Assembly (NCBI GenBank): GCA_964463695.1
Contig: CAYXCZ010000002.1
Location: forward strand, 114,221 to 178,220
Reading direction: 5' to 3'
Length of the DNA stretch: 64,000 bases
Source of the DNA: JALNZU01 sp964463695
GTDB taxonomy: Bacteria; Bacteroidota; Bacteroidia; Bacteroidales; F082
The notes beneath the pieces were generated by a model. That model was not told where the DNA came from. It ran no database searches and was given only the letters and a program-made list of their open reading frames with translations. Of this stretch, positions 1-8,851 are shown one piece after another; within the stretch, counting starts at the first letter, position 1; each line of letters opens with the position of its first letter. The translations under genes and the position numbers were made by a program.

Positions 1-705
1 GTGGAGGATGATGCACGTATTTTGGTATTGGATGCTTACACCAGCAATGTTCCTCTTTTATTGATGAATCGTAAAGGCTTCACAGTTATTGAAACTACCA
101 ATGAATTCATTCAGAAGGCTTTGACCTTACCTTTTGAACACATCGTCATTCAAAACAAAAGCCTTTCGGGTGATGTCCTGCGCAACTTCCCTGAGCTTGC
201 TGAGCATCTTTATCCAGTTGCTAATAATGGTAGGATAGGGTTGTATAATTATACTGAAAAAAGCAGTAAAAAGAGTTGGTTAGAGTTGTTATTGCCTGTA
301 AACGAACAACATAGAATAAACTTTGTTATTGATACAACAGTGCATTGCATCGGTTTGCAGGATGATTTTTACCCTCTTAAGGATACCATTATCCAGGAAA
401 CAGATCAGGCATTAACCGCTGTTTTGTTTCAAGCACAGGCTTATACTAAAAACGAAAAAATTGAAGGTTTAAACCTTGTTATCGATGCAAAAAACGCAAA
501 CGGATTTACCTTTTATGATAGCTATCCGTTAAGTATATTCTTCGAAAAGTCAGTAAAACAGACTGTAATGTCAGTTTTTTTTCAACTTCCACTGGGTTTT
601 CCAGCCGGCACGCGTGTGAAGGTATATATCTGGAATCCAGGGAAGAACGAAGTTTGTTTTCAAAATCAGGCAGTTTTATTTACAAAATATTCATTACACA
701 TTTAA
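1..705 (+). CDS. C-terminal part of a probable membrane glycosyltransferase (partial)
   Basis: The frame is open from the first base, so the gene very probably begins outside the window and the GTG at position 1 is not a reliable start. The visible 234 residues contain no membrane segment. They begin with EDDARILVLDAYTSNVPLLLMN-like text, which resembles the soluble C-terminal domain following the membrane part of GT-C (ArnT/PMT-like) glycosyltransferases; that assignment is by impression, not by a catalytic motif. The remainder looks like a beta-rich extracytoplasmic domain. The stop is 10 bases before the pgk start, so the two are probably cotranscribed. An unrelated envelope protein is possible. 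Confidence 0.5.
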   Translation: MEDDARILVLDAYTSNVPLLLMNRKGFTVIETTNEFIQKALTLPFEHIVIQNKSLSGDVLRNFPELAEHLYPVANNGRIGLYNYTEKSSKKSWLELLLPVNEQHRINFVIDTTVHCIGLQDDFYPLKDTIIQETDQALTAVLFQAQAYTKNEKIEGLNLVIDAKNANGFTFYDSYPLSIFFEKSVKQTVMSVFFQLPLGFPAGTRVKVYIWNPGKNEVCFQNQAVLFTKYSLHI

Positions 706-715
706 TTTATTACAG

Positions 716-1912
716 ATGAAAAACATTGATCAGTACAATCTTAAAGACAAACGTGTTATCGTACGCGTTGATTTTAACGTGCCGGTGAACGACAAATTTG
801 AGGTCACCGATGACACCCGTATCAGGGCAGCAATCCCAACTATCAAAAAGATTCTTGCTTCGGGAGGCTCAGTAATTTTGATGTCGCATTTCGGAAGGCC
901 AAAAGACGGTCCGGACGACAAATATTCCTTACGTCATATCCTCGGTGACCTGGAAGCAAAACTTGGTATGAAAGTTCAGTTCGCAAATGACTGCATCGGA
1001 GCTGAAGCTCAGGAAAAAGCAGCTGCTTTGAAACCGGGAGAGGTTTTATTACTTGAGAACCTGCGTTTTTACAAAGAAGAAACAAAAGGGGATGAAAATT
1101 TTGCAAAAAAATTGGCGTTACTAGCCGATGTTTATGTGAACGATGCCTTCGGAACAGCTCACCGTGCGCATGCATCAACAGCTATTATCGCCCGCTTTTT
1201 CCCAGGAGCAAGTCTATTTGGATATCTTATGCAGGATGAAGTTTCAAACCTTGAGAAAGTGACAAAAAATGCCGAAAGACCTTTCACAGCTGTGCTTGGC
1301 GGAGCTAAAGTTTCAGGCAAAATTGAAATTATAAACAACTTAATTGATAAAGTGGATAACCTCATTATTGGAGGTGGAATGATGTTCACGTTTATTAAAG
1401 CAATGGGTGGACAAATTGGCAATTCGTTGGTTGAAGAAGATTTGATCGAAACAGCATTAAAAGCCATTGAAAAAGCTAAAGCAAATGGAGTGAATCTATT
1501 GATTCCTACTGATGCAGTAATTGCTGACAGTTTTAGCAATGAGGCTGAACAAAAAGTCTGCAATGCAAACAGCATTCCTGATGGATGGATGGGTCTTGAT
1601 ATTGGCCATGAAACCATAAAAACATTTACCGAAGTAATTCTCAATTCACGTACGATCCTTTGGAATGGCCCGATGGGTGTGTTTGAATTTGTGAATTTTG
1701 CCAACGGCACGCGCGATATCGCTTTAGCCATTGCAAAAGCCACTTCAAGTGGATCATATTCACTTGTTGGTGGTGGCGACTCAGTAGCTGCCGTTAATAA
1801 ATATGATCTGGCTGACAAAGTCAGTTATGTTTCAACAGGTGGTGGTGCTATGCTCGAATATATTGAAGGGAAAGAACTTCCTGGCGTTAAAGCTATTCTC
1901 GAAGGCATTTAA
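716..1912 (+). CDS. pgk: phosphoglycerate kinase
   Basis: This glycolytic enzyme transfers phosphate from 1,3-bisphosphoglycerate to ADP in the cytoplasm. The 398-residue length is typical of the bacterial family. Diagnostic stretches are the N-terminal substrate-binding VRVDFNVP (about residues 21-28), SHFGRP, the LLENLRFYKEE segment, VLGGAKVSGK, IGGGMMFTF, the LWNGPMGVFE loop and the C-terminal GGGDSVAA nucleotide-binding motif. The start ATG lies 10 bases after the preceding stop, and a strong hairpin terminator follows the gene, so it is the last gene of its transcription unit. Nothing is missing or unusual. Confidence 0.98.
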   Translation: MKNIDQYNLKDKRVIVRVDFNVPVNDKFEVTDDTRIRAAIPTIKKILASGGSVILMSHFGRPKDGPDDKYSLRHILGDLEAKLGMKVQFANDCIGAEAQEKAAALKPGEVLLLENLRFYKEETKGDENFAKKLALLADVYVNDAFGTAHRAHASTAIIARFFPGASLFGYLMQDEVSNLEKVTKNAERPFTAVLGGAKVSGKIEIINNLIDKVDNLIIGGGMMFTFIKAMGGQIGNSLVEEDLIETALKAIEKAKANGVNLLIPTDAVIADSFSNEAEQKVCNANSIPDGWMGLDIGHETIKTFTEVILNSRTILWNGPMGVFEFVNFANGTRDIALAIAKATSSGSYSLVGGGDSVAAVNKYDLADKVSYVSTGGGAMLEYIEGKELPGVKAILEGI

Positions 1913-1929
1913 TAATCCGAATTTAAGAT

Positions 1930-1989
1930 AAAAAAGGTTATCATCTGAAACTTGTTATATAAATGAGATCAGATGATGACCTTTTTTTT
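1930..1989. terminator. bidirectional rho-independent terminator between pgk and iaaA
   Basis: An A-run and the arm GGTTATCATCTGA are followed, after a loop of about 20 bases, by TCAGATGATGACC and a run of eight T. The stem allows one mismatch. Because the A-run and T-run flank it symmetrically it can serve both pgk and the convergent iaaA. Confidence 0.85.
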
Positions 1990-2059
1990 CGATTAATGAT
2001 GTAAAGGAAATATCCGGATTTCTATCCATTGATATTGAAGGCTTAATCAGGAATATTCT

Positions 2060-3115
2060 CTATTTAGACTCATCATCAGAATAGATACTTACAGAAGCTT
2101 CCTGTCCGGCAATAACATAAGCCCTGAACATTCCTGATGTGTTGAAAGGAAGCGCAATAGAGCCATTTTTGTCGACAGCAATTAATCCGCCACCTGCATC
2201 TAGCGATTTAAGCTTATTCATAACAAGATCATTAGCAGCTTGTTGAAGACTTTGTCCTGAATAAATCATTCGGGCATGAAGGTCGTGAGCTACTGCGTTA
2301 CGAATAAAAAACTCACCATGACCTGTTGCTGAAACAGCACAGCTGTTATTGTCGGCCCATGTTCCTGCACCAATCACAGGCGAATCGCCAAGTCTGCCCT
2401 CGCGTTTATAGTGCATACCTCCGGTAGATGTTCCGGCAGCCAGATTTCCCTCACGATCAAGAGCAACAGCTCCAACAGTTCCTTTTGATGGGATCATAAA
2501 TTCTCGTTCAAGATGAGATTGACGCGTTTTTTCATAGTTATCCCATCTGTTTTGTGTAAAAAAATAAGAGGGATTAACCGTGTCAACACCTGATTGTATG
2601 GCAAATTTCTCAGCACCTTTTCCAACCAGAAAAACATGTCGGCCATCATCCATAATTGCTTTTGCTGCCAAAATTGGGTGACGGATAATACTAACTGCTC
2701 CAACAGCACCGGCACGGCCTTGCTTCCCTTCCATGATGGAGGCATCGTGAGCAATTTCTCCAACTTCATTGTATACAGCACCTTTCCCTGCATTAAACAA
2801 TGGATTATCCTCCATCAGGGTAATTGATGCAATTACTGCATCTGTGCTACTCCCTCCGTTTTTAAGCACTTCCTCACCTGCCCTTAGGGCTGTCATCAAT
2901 CCTTCTTTGTAGGCGGTCTCTAGTTCTGATGACATTTTGGAACGTTCCATCGCTCCTGCGCCACCATGTATCACAAGAACGTAATCAGGCTTTTGTGGTT
3001 TATCAGATTTCATTTGGCAGGAACTAAATGAAACCGAAAGAAAAAGCACAAGAAAGAAGAAGATTTTACTCAAATAATTAGGGTGTTGCAGCATCGTTTT
3101 GAGAGATTTATTCAA
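2060..3115 (-). CDS. iaaA: isoaspartyl peptidase / L-asparaginase (Ntn-hydrolase), lipoprotein
   Basis: This plant-type asparaginase family hydrolyses isoaspartyl dipeptides and asparagine. It is made as a precursor that cleaves itself before a catalytic threonine. The family markers are IHGGAGA near residues 49-55, GNAGKGAVY-like text near 108-115, and the autoprocessing site GTVGAVALD with Thr213, followed by AAGTSTGG. The N-terminus has a hydrophobic signal ending in a lipobox-like SFSSC (Cys33), so the enzyme is probably a periplasmic or outer-membrane-facing lipoprotein, whereas E. coli IaaA is unanchored. It lies 40 bases downstream of the tauE-like gene and may be cotranscribed with it. 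Confidence 0.93.
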   Translation of the reverse strand: MNKSLKTMLQHPNYLSKIFFFLVLFLSVSFSSCQMKSDKPQKPDYVLVIHGGAGAMERSKMSSELETAYKEGLMTALRAGEEVLKNGGSSTDAVIASITLMEDNPLFNAGKGAVYNEVGEIAHDASIMEGKQGRAGAVGAVSIIRHPILAAKAIMDDGRHVFLVGKGAEKFAIQSGVDTVNPSYFFTQNRWDNYEKTRQSHLEREFMIPSKGTVGAVALDREGNLAAGTSTGGMHYKREGRLGDSPVIGAGTWADNNSCAVSATGHGEFFIRNAVAHDLHARMIYSGQSLQQAANDLVMNKLKSLDAGGGLIAVDKNGSIALPFNTSGMFRAYVIAGQEASVSIYSDDESK

Positions 3116-3155
3116 TATTTCAGGATTTTAAAAGTAAAGAAATGCCTACAGTTTA

Positions 3156-3950
3156 TCATCGTCTTTGTGGCATAAAAAGGCCCATAAGGGTATTAAAGTC
3201 ATATAAACCAAATAGTTGTGCAGAGGTTATGAGTATAACAGCTATTATTACCCATTTAACAAAACCTACTCCTTTAGCTGTTGCCATCTGTGAAGCCACA
3301 AGAGCTCCAATGATGTTTCCAACACCATGAACTAGTCCAAAATGCCAGTTTACTGCACCATTAAGAATAAAAATTGCAAGAGCTACAGGTGAATATAAAA
3401 GCACAATCCAGACTTTGATGGCGTTGGCTTTTACAAGATCAAAACCTGCACCTACAACGAGGGCTGCCAGAAGGAAATAGCCAATTCCAACCTGAATAAA
3501 CCCACCATAAATGCCTATCAAAAAGAAGATAAAAACCTGGAACAGACTCACTGGCCTACCTTGCTTTTCGGTGTTCCCATGTAAATAGGTTGATGGTTTT
3601 ACCAGCATAAAGAAAATCATCAGAAGTAGAATAGCGGCGAAAGCTCTTTCAATCACAACTTTATCAATGTCAACAGCGATTTGAGCACCAACAATGGAAC
3701 CTGCAACGGCAGGCAAAGCTAACCATGTAGCTTTCCGTAATTCAAGAACTTTCTTTTGACGGAACATCCCCACCGAGGTAAGGTTTTGAAGCACAATAGC
3801 AATACGATTCGTTCCATTGGCTACATCAATGGGCAAACCAAGAAAAAGGAAAAGAGAAAGCGAAATGACCGATCCACCTCCGGCAAGTGTATTGATAAAA
3901 CCAACCACGATTCCGGAAACAACGAGTGCAGTAACTTCAATCCAATTCAT
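3156..3950 (-). CDS. TauE/SafE-family sulfite/anion exporter permease
   Basis: This 264-residue, strongly hydrophobic protein has about eight predicted membrane segments. Near the N-terminus it has FINTLAGGGSVISLSLFLFLGLP, the glycine-rich hallmark of the first repeat of the TauE/SafE (DUF81) family; a GGFIQVGIGYFLL segment is the second-half counterpart. Characterised members export organosulfur compounds or sulfite across the inner membrane, but the substrate cannot be read from sequence. The start ATG fits an N-terminal MNWIEV hydrophobic segment. It is preceded by a TACATTTG promoter-like element and followed closely by iaaA. Confidence 0.88.
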   Translation of the reverse strand: MNWIEVTALVVSGIVVGFINTLAGGGSVISLSLFLFLGLPIDVANGTNRIAIVLQNLTSVGMFRQKKVLELRKATWLALPAVAGSIVGAQIAVDIDKVVIERAFAAILLLMIFFMLVKPSTYLHGNTEKQGRPVSLFQVFIFFLIGIYGGFIQVGIGYFLLAALVVGAGFDLVKANAIKVWIVLLYSPVALAIFILNGAVNWHFGLVHGVGNIIGALVASQMATAKGVGFVKWVIIAVILITSAQLFGLYDFNTLMGLFMPQRR

Positions 3951-3967
3951 AAAACCAATCCTTGCGG

Positions 3968-3975
3968 CAAATGTA
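3968..3975 (-). promoter_or_regulatory. putative -7 element for the tauE-like gene
   Basis: The minus strand reads TACATTTG, matching the Bacteroidota TAnnTTTG consensus, 17 bases before the start codon. No convincing TTG -33 element is seen at the expected distance. Confidence 0.3.
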
Positions 3976-4129
3976 GCGAATCACTTGCTTGTTTTACTTC
4001 ATCCCGAATTTTTTTAGTAATGGGCTTCTGAAAGATAAAGTAGAAGAATAAGCTTTGGGTTAGTAAGGAAAAGCACAAGTTTTAGGGCTTTAAATTTCTT
4101 TGACAAAAAAAAGAAAAGGCTGTCAGGCT

Positions 4130-6625
4130 TTATTCCTGATAATATACACGCTTTACCCGTCTGGAAATTCTTGTCAGTATTTCGTATGGAATAGTATCAG
4201 CCGCCTGAGCAAAAGCATTCAAAGCGTGTTGGTTATCGAATATTACAACTGTATCACCTTCCTCAGCAGAAATATCAGAAAGGTCAATCATACACATATC
4301 CATACACACATCGCCAACAATTGGTGCAGCTTTGCCATTAATAAAAAGAAATCCTCTACCATTGCTCAGGATTCTTGGCAGCCCATCAGCATAGCCAATA
4401 GGAACAACTCCAATTTTTGTTTCCTTGTCAACAAAAGTCCTGCGGTTATATCCAATACTGTCTCCTTCCGGAACTATACGAATTTGACTCAGATTTGATT
4501 TCAGGGAGACAACAGTTGAGAGTTTTTCATTTTCAACGCCACCTGATGCAACGCCATAAACCCCAATTCCAAGACGTACCATCTCATAATGAGCCTCTGG
4601 AAAACGTACAATACCGGCAGAATTGAGGATATGTCTGTCGAAGCTATAGCCAATTTTTTGCTCCAGAAACTTACAACTGTCTTCAAAAATGCTAAACTGT
4701 CTCCGTGTAAATGGATCATGCGCTTCTGTTTCACTTGCAGCGAGGTGAGAAAAAACTGACTGGACCTGCAAAAGTGGATTTTTCAGAATTTGCTCGCTCA
4801 ATTCCAAAAGTTCTTCCGGATTGAAACCCAGACGCCGCATCCCGGTATCTATTTTAAGATGTATTTTAACTTTTTGGTGATTTCTGTCAACCCGTTGAAT
4901 GGCTTCCTGCAAAAGTCCCAACACTCTGAAACTAAATATCTCAGGTTCAAGGTCATAATTCAACATCGCATCAAAACTATGTTCTTCAGGGCTCATTACC
5001 ATAATAGGTAACCGAATTCCTGCCTTTCGCAATTCGACACCCTCATCAGCATAGGCAACAGTTAGGTAGTCAACATGATGGAACTGCAAAACGTTCGCAA
5101 TCTCGTAACCTCCGCTTCCATAGCTGAAGGCTTTCACCATAACCATTATTTTCACTTCGGGAGGCAGAAGCGAACGATAATAGTTCAAATTCGAAACCAA
5201 ATGATTGAGATTGATTTCGAGAATTGTTTCATGAGCTTTTTGCTGAAGGAGTTGGCTGATACGTTCAAAACCAAATACACGTGCCCCTTTGATTAGTATG
5301 GAAGTGCTGTGAAAATCGGATAAGGCAATGGCTGCCAGAAAATCTTCTGTCGTTGCATAGAATTTCTTTTCCATTTTGAAGCAGCCTGACTGTCGCATCA
5401 ATGAAGGACCTATACCGATGATTTTCTGAACCCCTTTTGCTTCCATTAAAGAAGCAACCTGTTCATATAAATCGGCCTCGTTGGTACCACTTTCCAGAAT
5501 ATCGGATAATATAACCGCTTTGTTTTGATGCTGATTTTGCTGTTTCAGAAAATCAAGGGCGATAGTCAGTGAATGTATATCACTATTGTAACTGTCGTTT
5601 ATGAGTGTACAATTATTCAAACCTTCTTTGAGTTCTAAACGCATTGCAACCTGCGTCAATAGTAACATTCGTTCCTTAATTGTTGCAATATTATAGCCTA
5701 AAAGAAGCATTACGCAGGCACAATGAATAGCATTTTCAACAGAGGCATCATCAATAAATGGGATGGTGAAATCGAAGGGTTGTTGCTGATAATGAGCACT
5801 TATAATACTGTGATGCGTCGATTTTGTAACAGTGTCAATCTTTAGATCAGCATCAAGTTTTTTACTCCAGGTAAATGACTTGATTGAATGAAGCAACTGT
5901 GACTTGATAATTCCTTCCTGAATTTCCGCATGATCGATGCAATAAATCAAGGTTTCAACTTTTGTAAAAAGTTTGAGTTTTTCTCCAACCTTTTGTTGTA
6001 TTCGAATAAAGTTTTCACCGTGAGCCGGACCTATATTCGTGAAAACACCTATTGCAGGACGGATGATTTGCTGAAGATTTATCATCTCACCGGGTTCCGA
6101 AATGCCTGCCTCAAAAAGAGCCAGTTGATGCTCAGCTTCAATTTGCCAAACAGATAACGGGACGCCGATTTGTGAGTTATAACTTTTGGGGCTTCGAACG
6201 ATAGAAATATCAGGTGAAAGCAATTGATGCAGCCATTCCTTAACGATGGTTTTTCCGTTACTTCCTGTTATTCCAATTACTTGTCCATCAAATGATTTTC
6301 TATGAAAAGAGGCTATTTTTTGTAAGGCAGAAAGGCTGTCCTGGACAAGAAGAAAATTTGTGTCAGAGGGGAAACTCTCCGGCTGGTCTGGTAATTGTGA
6401 AACCACAAAGTTCTTTACTCCTAGTTCACTCAGGGCAGTCAGATAGCGGTGACCATCATTTTTTTTGGTTTTTATTGCGAAAAAGAGGGTTTCATCCGGA
6501 CTGATTAGTTGCCTGCTGTCGACAAGTAATTTGCTTATGAAAGTTTCGTTTTCCCCATCGCCAAAGAATTTCGCGTCGGTAATAGTAACGATAGTTTGTA
6601 GCTTATAGGGCTTTTCAAGCACCAT
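4130..6625 (-). CDS. murF-alr: bifunctional UDP-MurNAc-tripeptide:D-Ala-D-Ala ligase / alanine racemase
   Basis: This 831-residue fusion joins two steps of peptidoglycan precursor synthesis. Residues 1 to about 455 form MurF, which adds D-Ala-D-Ala to UDP-MurNAc-tripeptide; it carries the Mur-ligase P-loop GITGSNGKT (118-126), the FEAGISEPGE segment and a C-terminal domain with LINDSYNSD. Residues from about 465 form a fold-type III alanine racemase with the PLP lysine in MVKAFSYG (K498), the DTGMRRLG motif and the second catalytic tyrosine in SIGYNRRT (about residue 725). Both active sites look intact. This fusion is characteristic of Bacteroidota. The start is 7 bases after the pdxA stop, suggesting an operon that pairs PLP synthesis with a PLP enzyme. 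Confidence 0.96.
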   Translation of the reverse strand: MVLEKPYKLQTIVTITDAKFFGDGENETFISKLLVDSRQLISPDETLFFAIKTKKNDGHRYLTALSELGVKNFVVSQLPDQPESFPSDTNFLLVQDSLSALQKIASFHRKSFDGQVIGITGSNGKTIVKEWLHQLLSPDISIVRSPKSYNSQIGVPLSVWQIEAEHQLALFEAGISEPGEMINLQQIIRPAIGVFTNIGPAHGENFIRIQQKVGEKLKLFTKVETLIYCIDHAEIQEGIIKSQLLHSIKSFTWSKKLDADLKIDTVTKSTHHSIISAHYQQQPFDFTIPFIDDASVENAIHCACVMLLLGYNIATIKERMLLLTQVAMRLELKEGLNNCTLINDSYNSDIHSLTIALDFLKQQNQHQNKAVILSDILESGTNEADLYEQVASLMEAKGVQKIIGIGPSLMRQSGCFKMEKKFYATTEDFLAAIALSDFHSTSILIKGARVFGFERISQLLQQKAHETILEINLNHLVSNLNYYRSLLPPEVKIMVMVKAFSYGSGGYEIANVLQFHHVDYLTVAYADEGVELRKAGIRLPIMVMSPEEHSFDAMLNYDLEPEIFSFRVLGLLQEAIQRVDRNHQKVKIHLKIDTGMRRLGFNPEELLELSEQILKNPLLQVQSVFSHLAASETEAHDPFTRRQFSIFEDSCKFLEQKIGYSFDRHILNSAGIVRFPEAHYEMVRLGIGVYGVASGGVENEKLSTVVSLKSNLSQIRIVPEGDSIGYNRRTFVDKETKIGVVPIGYADGLPRILSNGRGFLFINGKAAPIVGDVCMDMCMIDLSDISAEEGDTVVIFDNQHALNAFAQAADTIPYEILTRISRRVKRVYYQE

Positions 6626-6632
6626 AAATTAA

Positions 6633-7700
6633 TTAATTAGGGATAGAAGTTTTAGTCAACTTGTTGGATTCCAGCTCCTGTTGCTGTCTCCTGTTTCGAA
6701 TAATGTCAATAGCCAAATATATAGCCTGACGAAAAGCTTCTTCTGAAGCTTCGTTTTTTCCTGCCAGGTCATAGGCTGTACCATGAGCCGGAGAGGTTCG
6801 AACGATGGGTAATCCGGCTGTGTAATTTACGCCTCCTTCAAAAGCGAGGCTTTTAAAAGGTGCTAAACCCTGATCATGATACATGGCTAAAACAGCATCA
6901 TATTTTTTCCAGCTTCCTGAACCAAAAAAACCATCAGCAGGAAAAGGGCCATAAGCCAGTATGCCTTGCTCTTTCTTAATTTTTTTGAGTGCCGGAATAA
7001 TTACATCGTTTTCTTCATTACCAAGCAAACCTCCGTCACCAGCATGTGGATTTAACCCCAGAACAGCAATTTTTGGTTTCAAAACCCCAAAATCATTGAT
7101 AAGACTTTGGTTTAGAATTTGTAATTTTTTGATAATCAATTCCGGGTGTATTTTTGAAGGCACTTCTTCAAGGGGTATATGTCCGGTAAGTGTTCCAACA
7201 CGCAGATTGTTCCAAACCATAAGCATAAGAGGTTCGTTGTTCCCAAAGCGTGTTGAAAGATATTCTGTGTGGCCCGGAAAGTCAAATTGAGCCGATTGAA
7301 TATTCTGCTTATTAATTGGAGCTGTCACTAAAACATCAATCCAGTCATTTTTCAGATCGTTTACAGCCATTTCCAATGCCTGATAAGCGGCTTCACCTGC
7401 GATAGTGGTGCTTTTTCCAACGTCAATCTGTAAGTCGTTTTCGGTGCAATTCACAATATTGCAACGCTTTGGATGTGCTTGCGAAGCATCTTTGACCAGA
7501 TTAAAATTGAGCTCTGCTGCATTCAGGTTTTTCTTGTAGAAAGAGGCAACCCTTGAATGTCCATAAACAATGGGCGTAAAAAGCTCGATCATCCTGATAT
7601 CCGTAAGAGCTTTTATAATTACCTCATAACCAATACCATTAATGTCGCCATGAGTGATGCCAACCCTGATTCTGTCGTCGGTAGATTTTTGCTTCTCCAT
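6633..7700 (-). CDS. pdxA: 4-hydroxythreonine-4-phosphate dehydrogenase
   Basis: PdxA oxidises 4-phosphohydroxy-L-threonine with NAD in the DXP-dependent route to pyridoxal phosphate. The 355-residue protein begins with the family pattern VGITHGDINGIGYEV. It carries the metal-ligand histidine regions FPGHTEYLS, LNPHAGDGG and AMYHDQGLAPFK, and ends with VRTSPAHGTAYDLAG. All look intact. It is the first gene of a probable pdxA-murF-alr operon, with two TACCTTTG-like boxes on the minus strand upstream of the start. Confidence 0.97.
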   Translation of the reverse strand: MEKQKSTDDRIRVGITHGDINGIGYEVIIKALTDIRMIELFTPIVYGHSRVASFYKKNLNAAELNFNLVKDASQAHPKRCNIVNCTENDLQIDVGKSTTIAGEAAYQALEMAVNDLKNDWIDVLVTAPINKQNIQSAQFDFPGHTEYLSTRFGNNEPLMLMVWNNLRVGTLTGHIPLEEVPSKIHPELIIKKLQILNQSLINDFGVLKPKIAVLGLNPHAGDGGLLGNEENDVIIPALKKIKKEQGILAYGPFPADGFFGSGSWKKYDAVLAMYHDQGLAPFKSLAFEGGVNYTAGLPIVRTSPAHGTAYDLAGKNEASEEAFRQAIYLAIDIIRNRRQQQELESNKLTKTSIPN

Positions 7701-7725
7701 GCTATTTGTTAACTGAATTATGGTG

Positions 7726-7751
7726 CAAAGGTAGTCATTTCACCAAAGGTA
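7726..7751 (-). promoter_or_regulatory. putative tandem -7 elements for pdxA
   Basis: On the minus strand TACCTTTG occurs twice, at 7726-7733 and 7744-7751, matching the Bacteroidota -7 consensus exactly. The nearer one is 25 bases before the pdxA ATG. A TTG -33 box at the usual spacing is not obvious for either. Confidence 0.5.
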
Positions 7752-8087
7752 AAATGAAGTCTGTTTGCTTTACATTTTTTGAAAAGTTGACGTGTTTTCA
7801 ACATAATTATAACTGCTTGACTAAAACCTTGGAATGTCTTCTTATAATTCGAAAATATTCTTGATTAATACCGATATATTTTGGTCATATATTTAAAATA
7901 AGACACATTTAAAATAAGTGCTTGCAGATGAAAAACGGAATTTGTCATTAAAACTAACAGCGTCAATAGTTTGTTTTTCATTCTAAAACTTTGATTTGAA
8001 GGATACAAATTGAAAAAATATATCACACTTTTAACGAAATAAAAGCATGAATGAAATAATCAGATGATACGCTATGTTTAATTTAGG

Positions 8088-8095
8088 TAGGTTTG
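8088..8095 (+). promoter_or_regulatory. possible -7 element for the receptor operon
   Basis: TAGGTTTG fits TAnnTTTG but lies only 12 bases before the ATG, which would leave almost no leader; no -33 partner is seen. Confidence 0.25.
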
Positions 8096-8107
8096 CAATT
8101 AAATTAA

Positions 8108-8851
8108 ATGAAATTGTTTCAATTCCTGGGTTTCTTTCATCAGCATCTCTTAATAAAACATGTTGTTTTGGCTTGCTTCATTAGCTTGACAATGGTCCCG
8201 GTTGAGATTTTTTGTCAGGAGTACACTGTTGTTCCCGATACCATTTATGGAGCTGATCCACTGCTACAAAACGGAAAAATTTACAATTTTTTCCCACCTC
8301 CAGGAACAAGCGGTAATCCGTATTTAAATGGTGCTGATTTTGTTGATGGCACTTTAGTGCTTCGCGGACAAGTATTTCAGAACCTTCCACTTAAGTATGA
8401 TATTTTTAACAAAGTAGTTGTTCTTGGCTATCGTAATGAACTTGGGGCTCAGGGACAAATAATTGTTTCAAATGCATTTCTTGATGCTTTCACATTGGGT
8501 GATATGAAATTTATCCCTTTTACAGGTGTTGATTCTGTAATTAGATATGACCAAATTATTGGAGATGAAACCTTTGGAATTGTATATTCATGGTATAAAC
8601 TCATTGCATTGGATACCCGGCTTGGGGCATCGAATCATGTATTTTCTGATCCAAAGAAAAACGCAATGCTAATCCGAACCCAAAAACTTTACAGTTTCAA
8701 AAACAAGCGTTCCTTTCTTCGTCTGTTTACCAGTGAAGAAAGAGAAAAGTTGAAATCAATCATTAAAAAGCATAAAATCAAGCTTCATCGTGCCACTGAT
8801 TATCAGATGGGACTTTTTGTTTCTGAATGCAGTAAAACGCTTGCCCCATGA
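8108..8851 (+). CDS. secreted protein of unknown function, first gene of TonB receptor operon
   Basis: I do not recognise this 247-residue protein. It has an N-terminal hydrophobic stretch (about residues 18-36) ending near FCQEY, consistent with a Sec signal peptide. The mature part is mixed and beta-rich, with PDTIYGADPLLQNGKIYNFFPPPG near its start and a basic, helical C-terminal segment (SEEREKLKSIIKKHKIKLHR). It overlaps the following TonB receptor gene by ATGA, so translation is probably coupled. The context suggests a periplasmic accessory or substrate-handling role, but no catalytic motif is visible. Confidence 0.75.
   Translation: MKLFQFLGFFHQHLLIKHVVLACFISLTMVPVEIFCQEYTVVPDTIYGADPLLQNGKIYNFFPPPGTSGNPYLNGADFVDGTLVLRGQVFQNLPLKYDIFNKVVVLGYRNELGAQGQIIVSNAFLDAFTLGDMKFIPFTGVDSVIRYDQIIGDETFGIVYSWYKLIALDTRLGASNHVFSDPKKNAMLIRTQKLYSFKNKRSFLRLFTSEEREKLKSIIKKHKIKLHRATDYQMGLFVSECSKTLAP

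Larger units (their letters stand above)
7701..8107. other. gene-free divergent intergenic region
   Basis: This AT-rich 407-base spacer separates the divergent pdxA operon and the TonB receptor operon. It holds the pdxA promoter boxes, a TAGGTTTG element close to the gene at 8108, and a short direct repeat of ATTTAAAATAAG around 7889-7919. No ORF or RNA gene was recognised. Confidence 0.6.

Noticed and set aside
1159..1818. 219-codon open frame on the minus strand inside pgk
   Set aside because: It lies wholly antisense to a well-conserved pgk frame and its translation has no domain character.
4000..4129. Possible terminator between murF-alr and the tauE-like gene
   Set aside because: The region has T-rich stretches on the minus strand but no stable stem was found.
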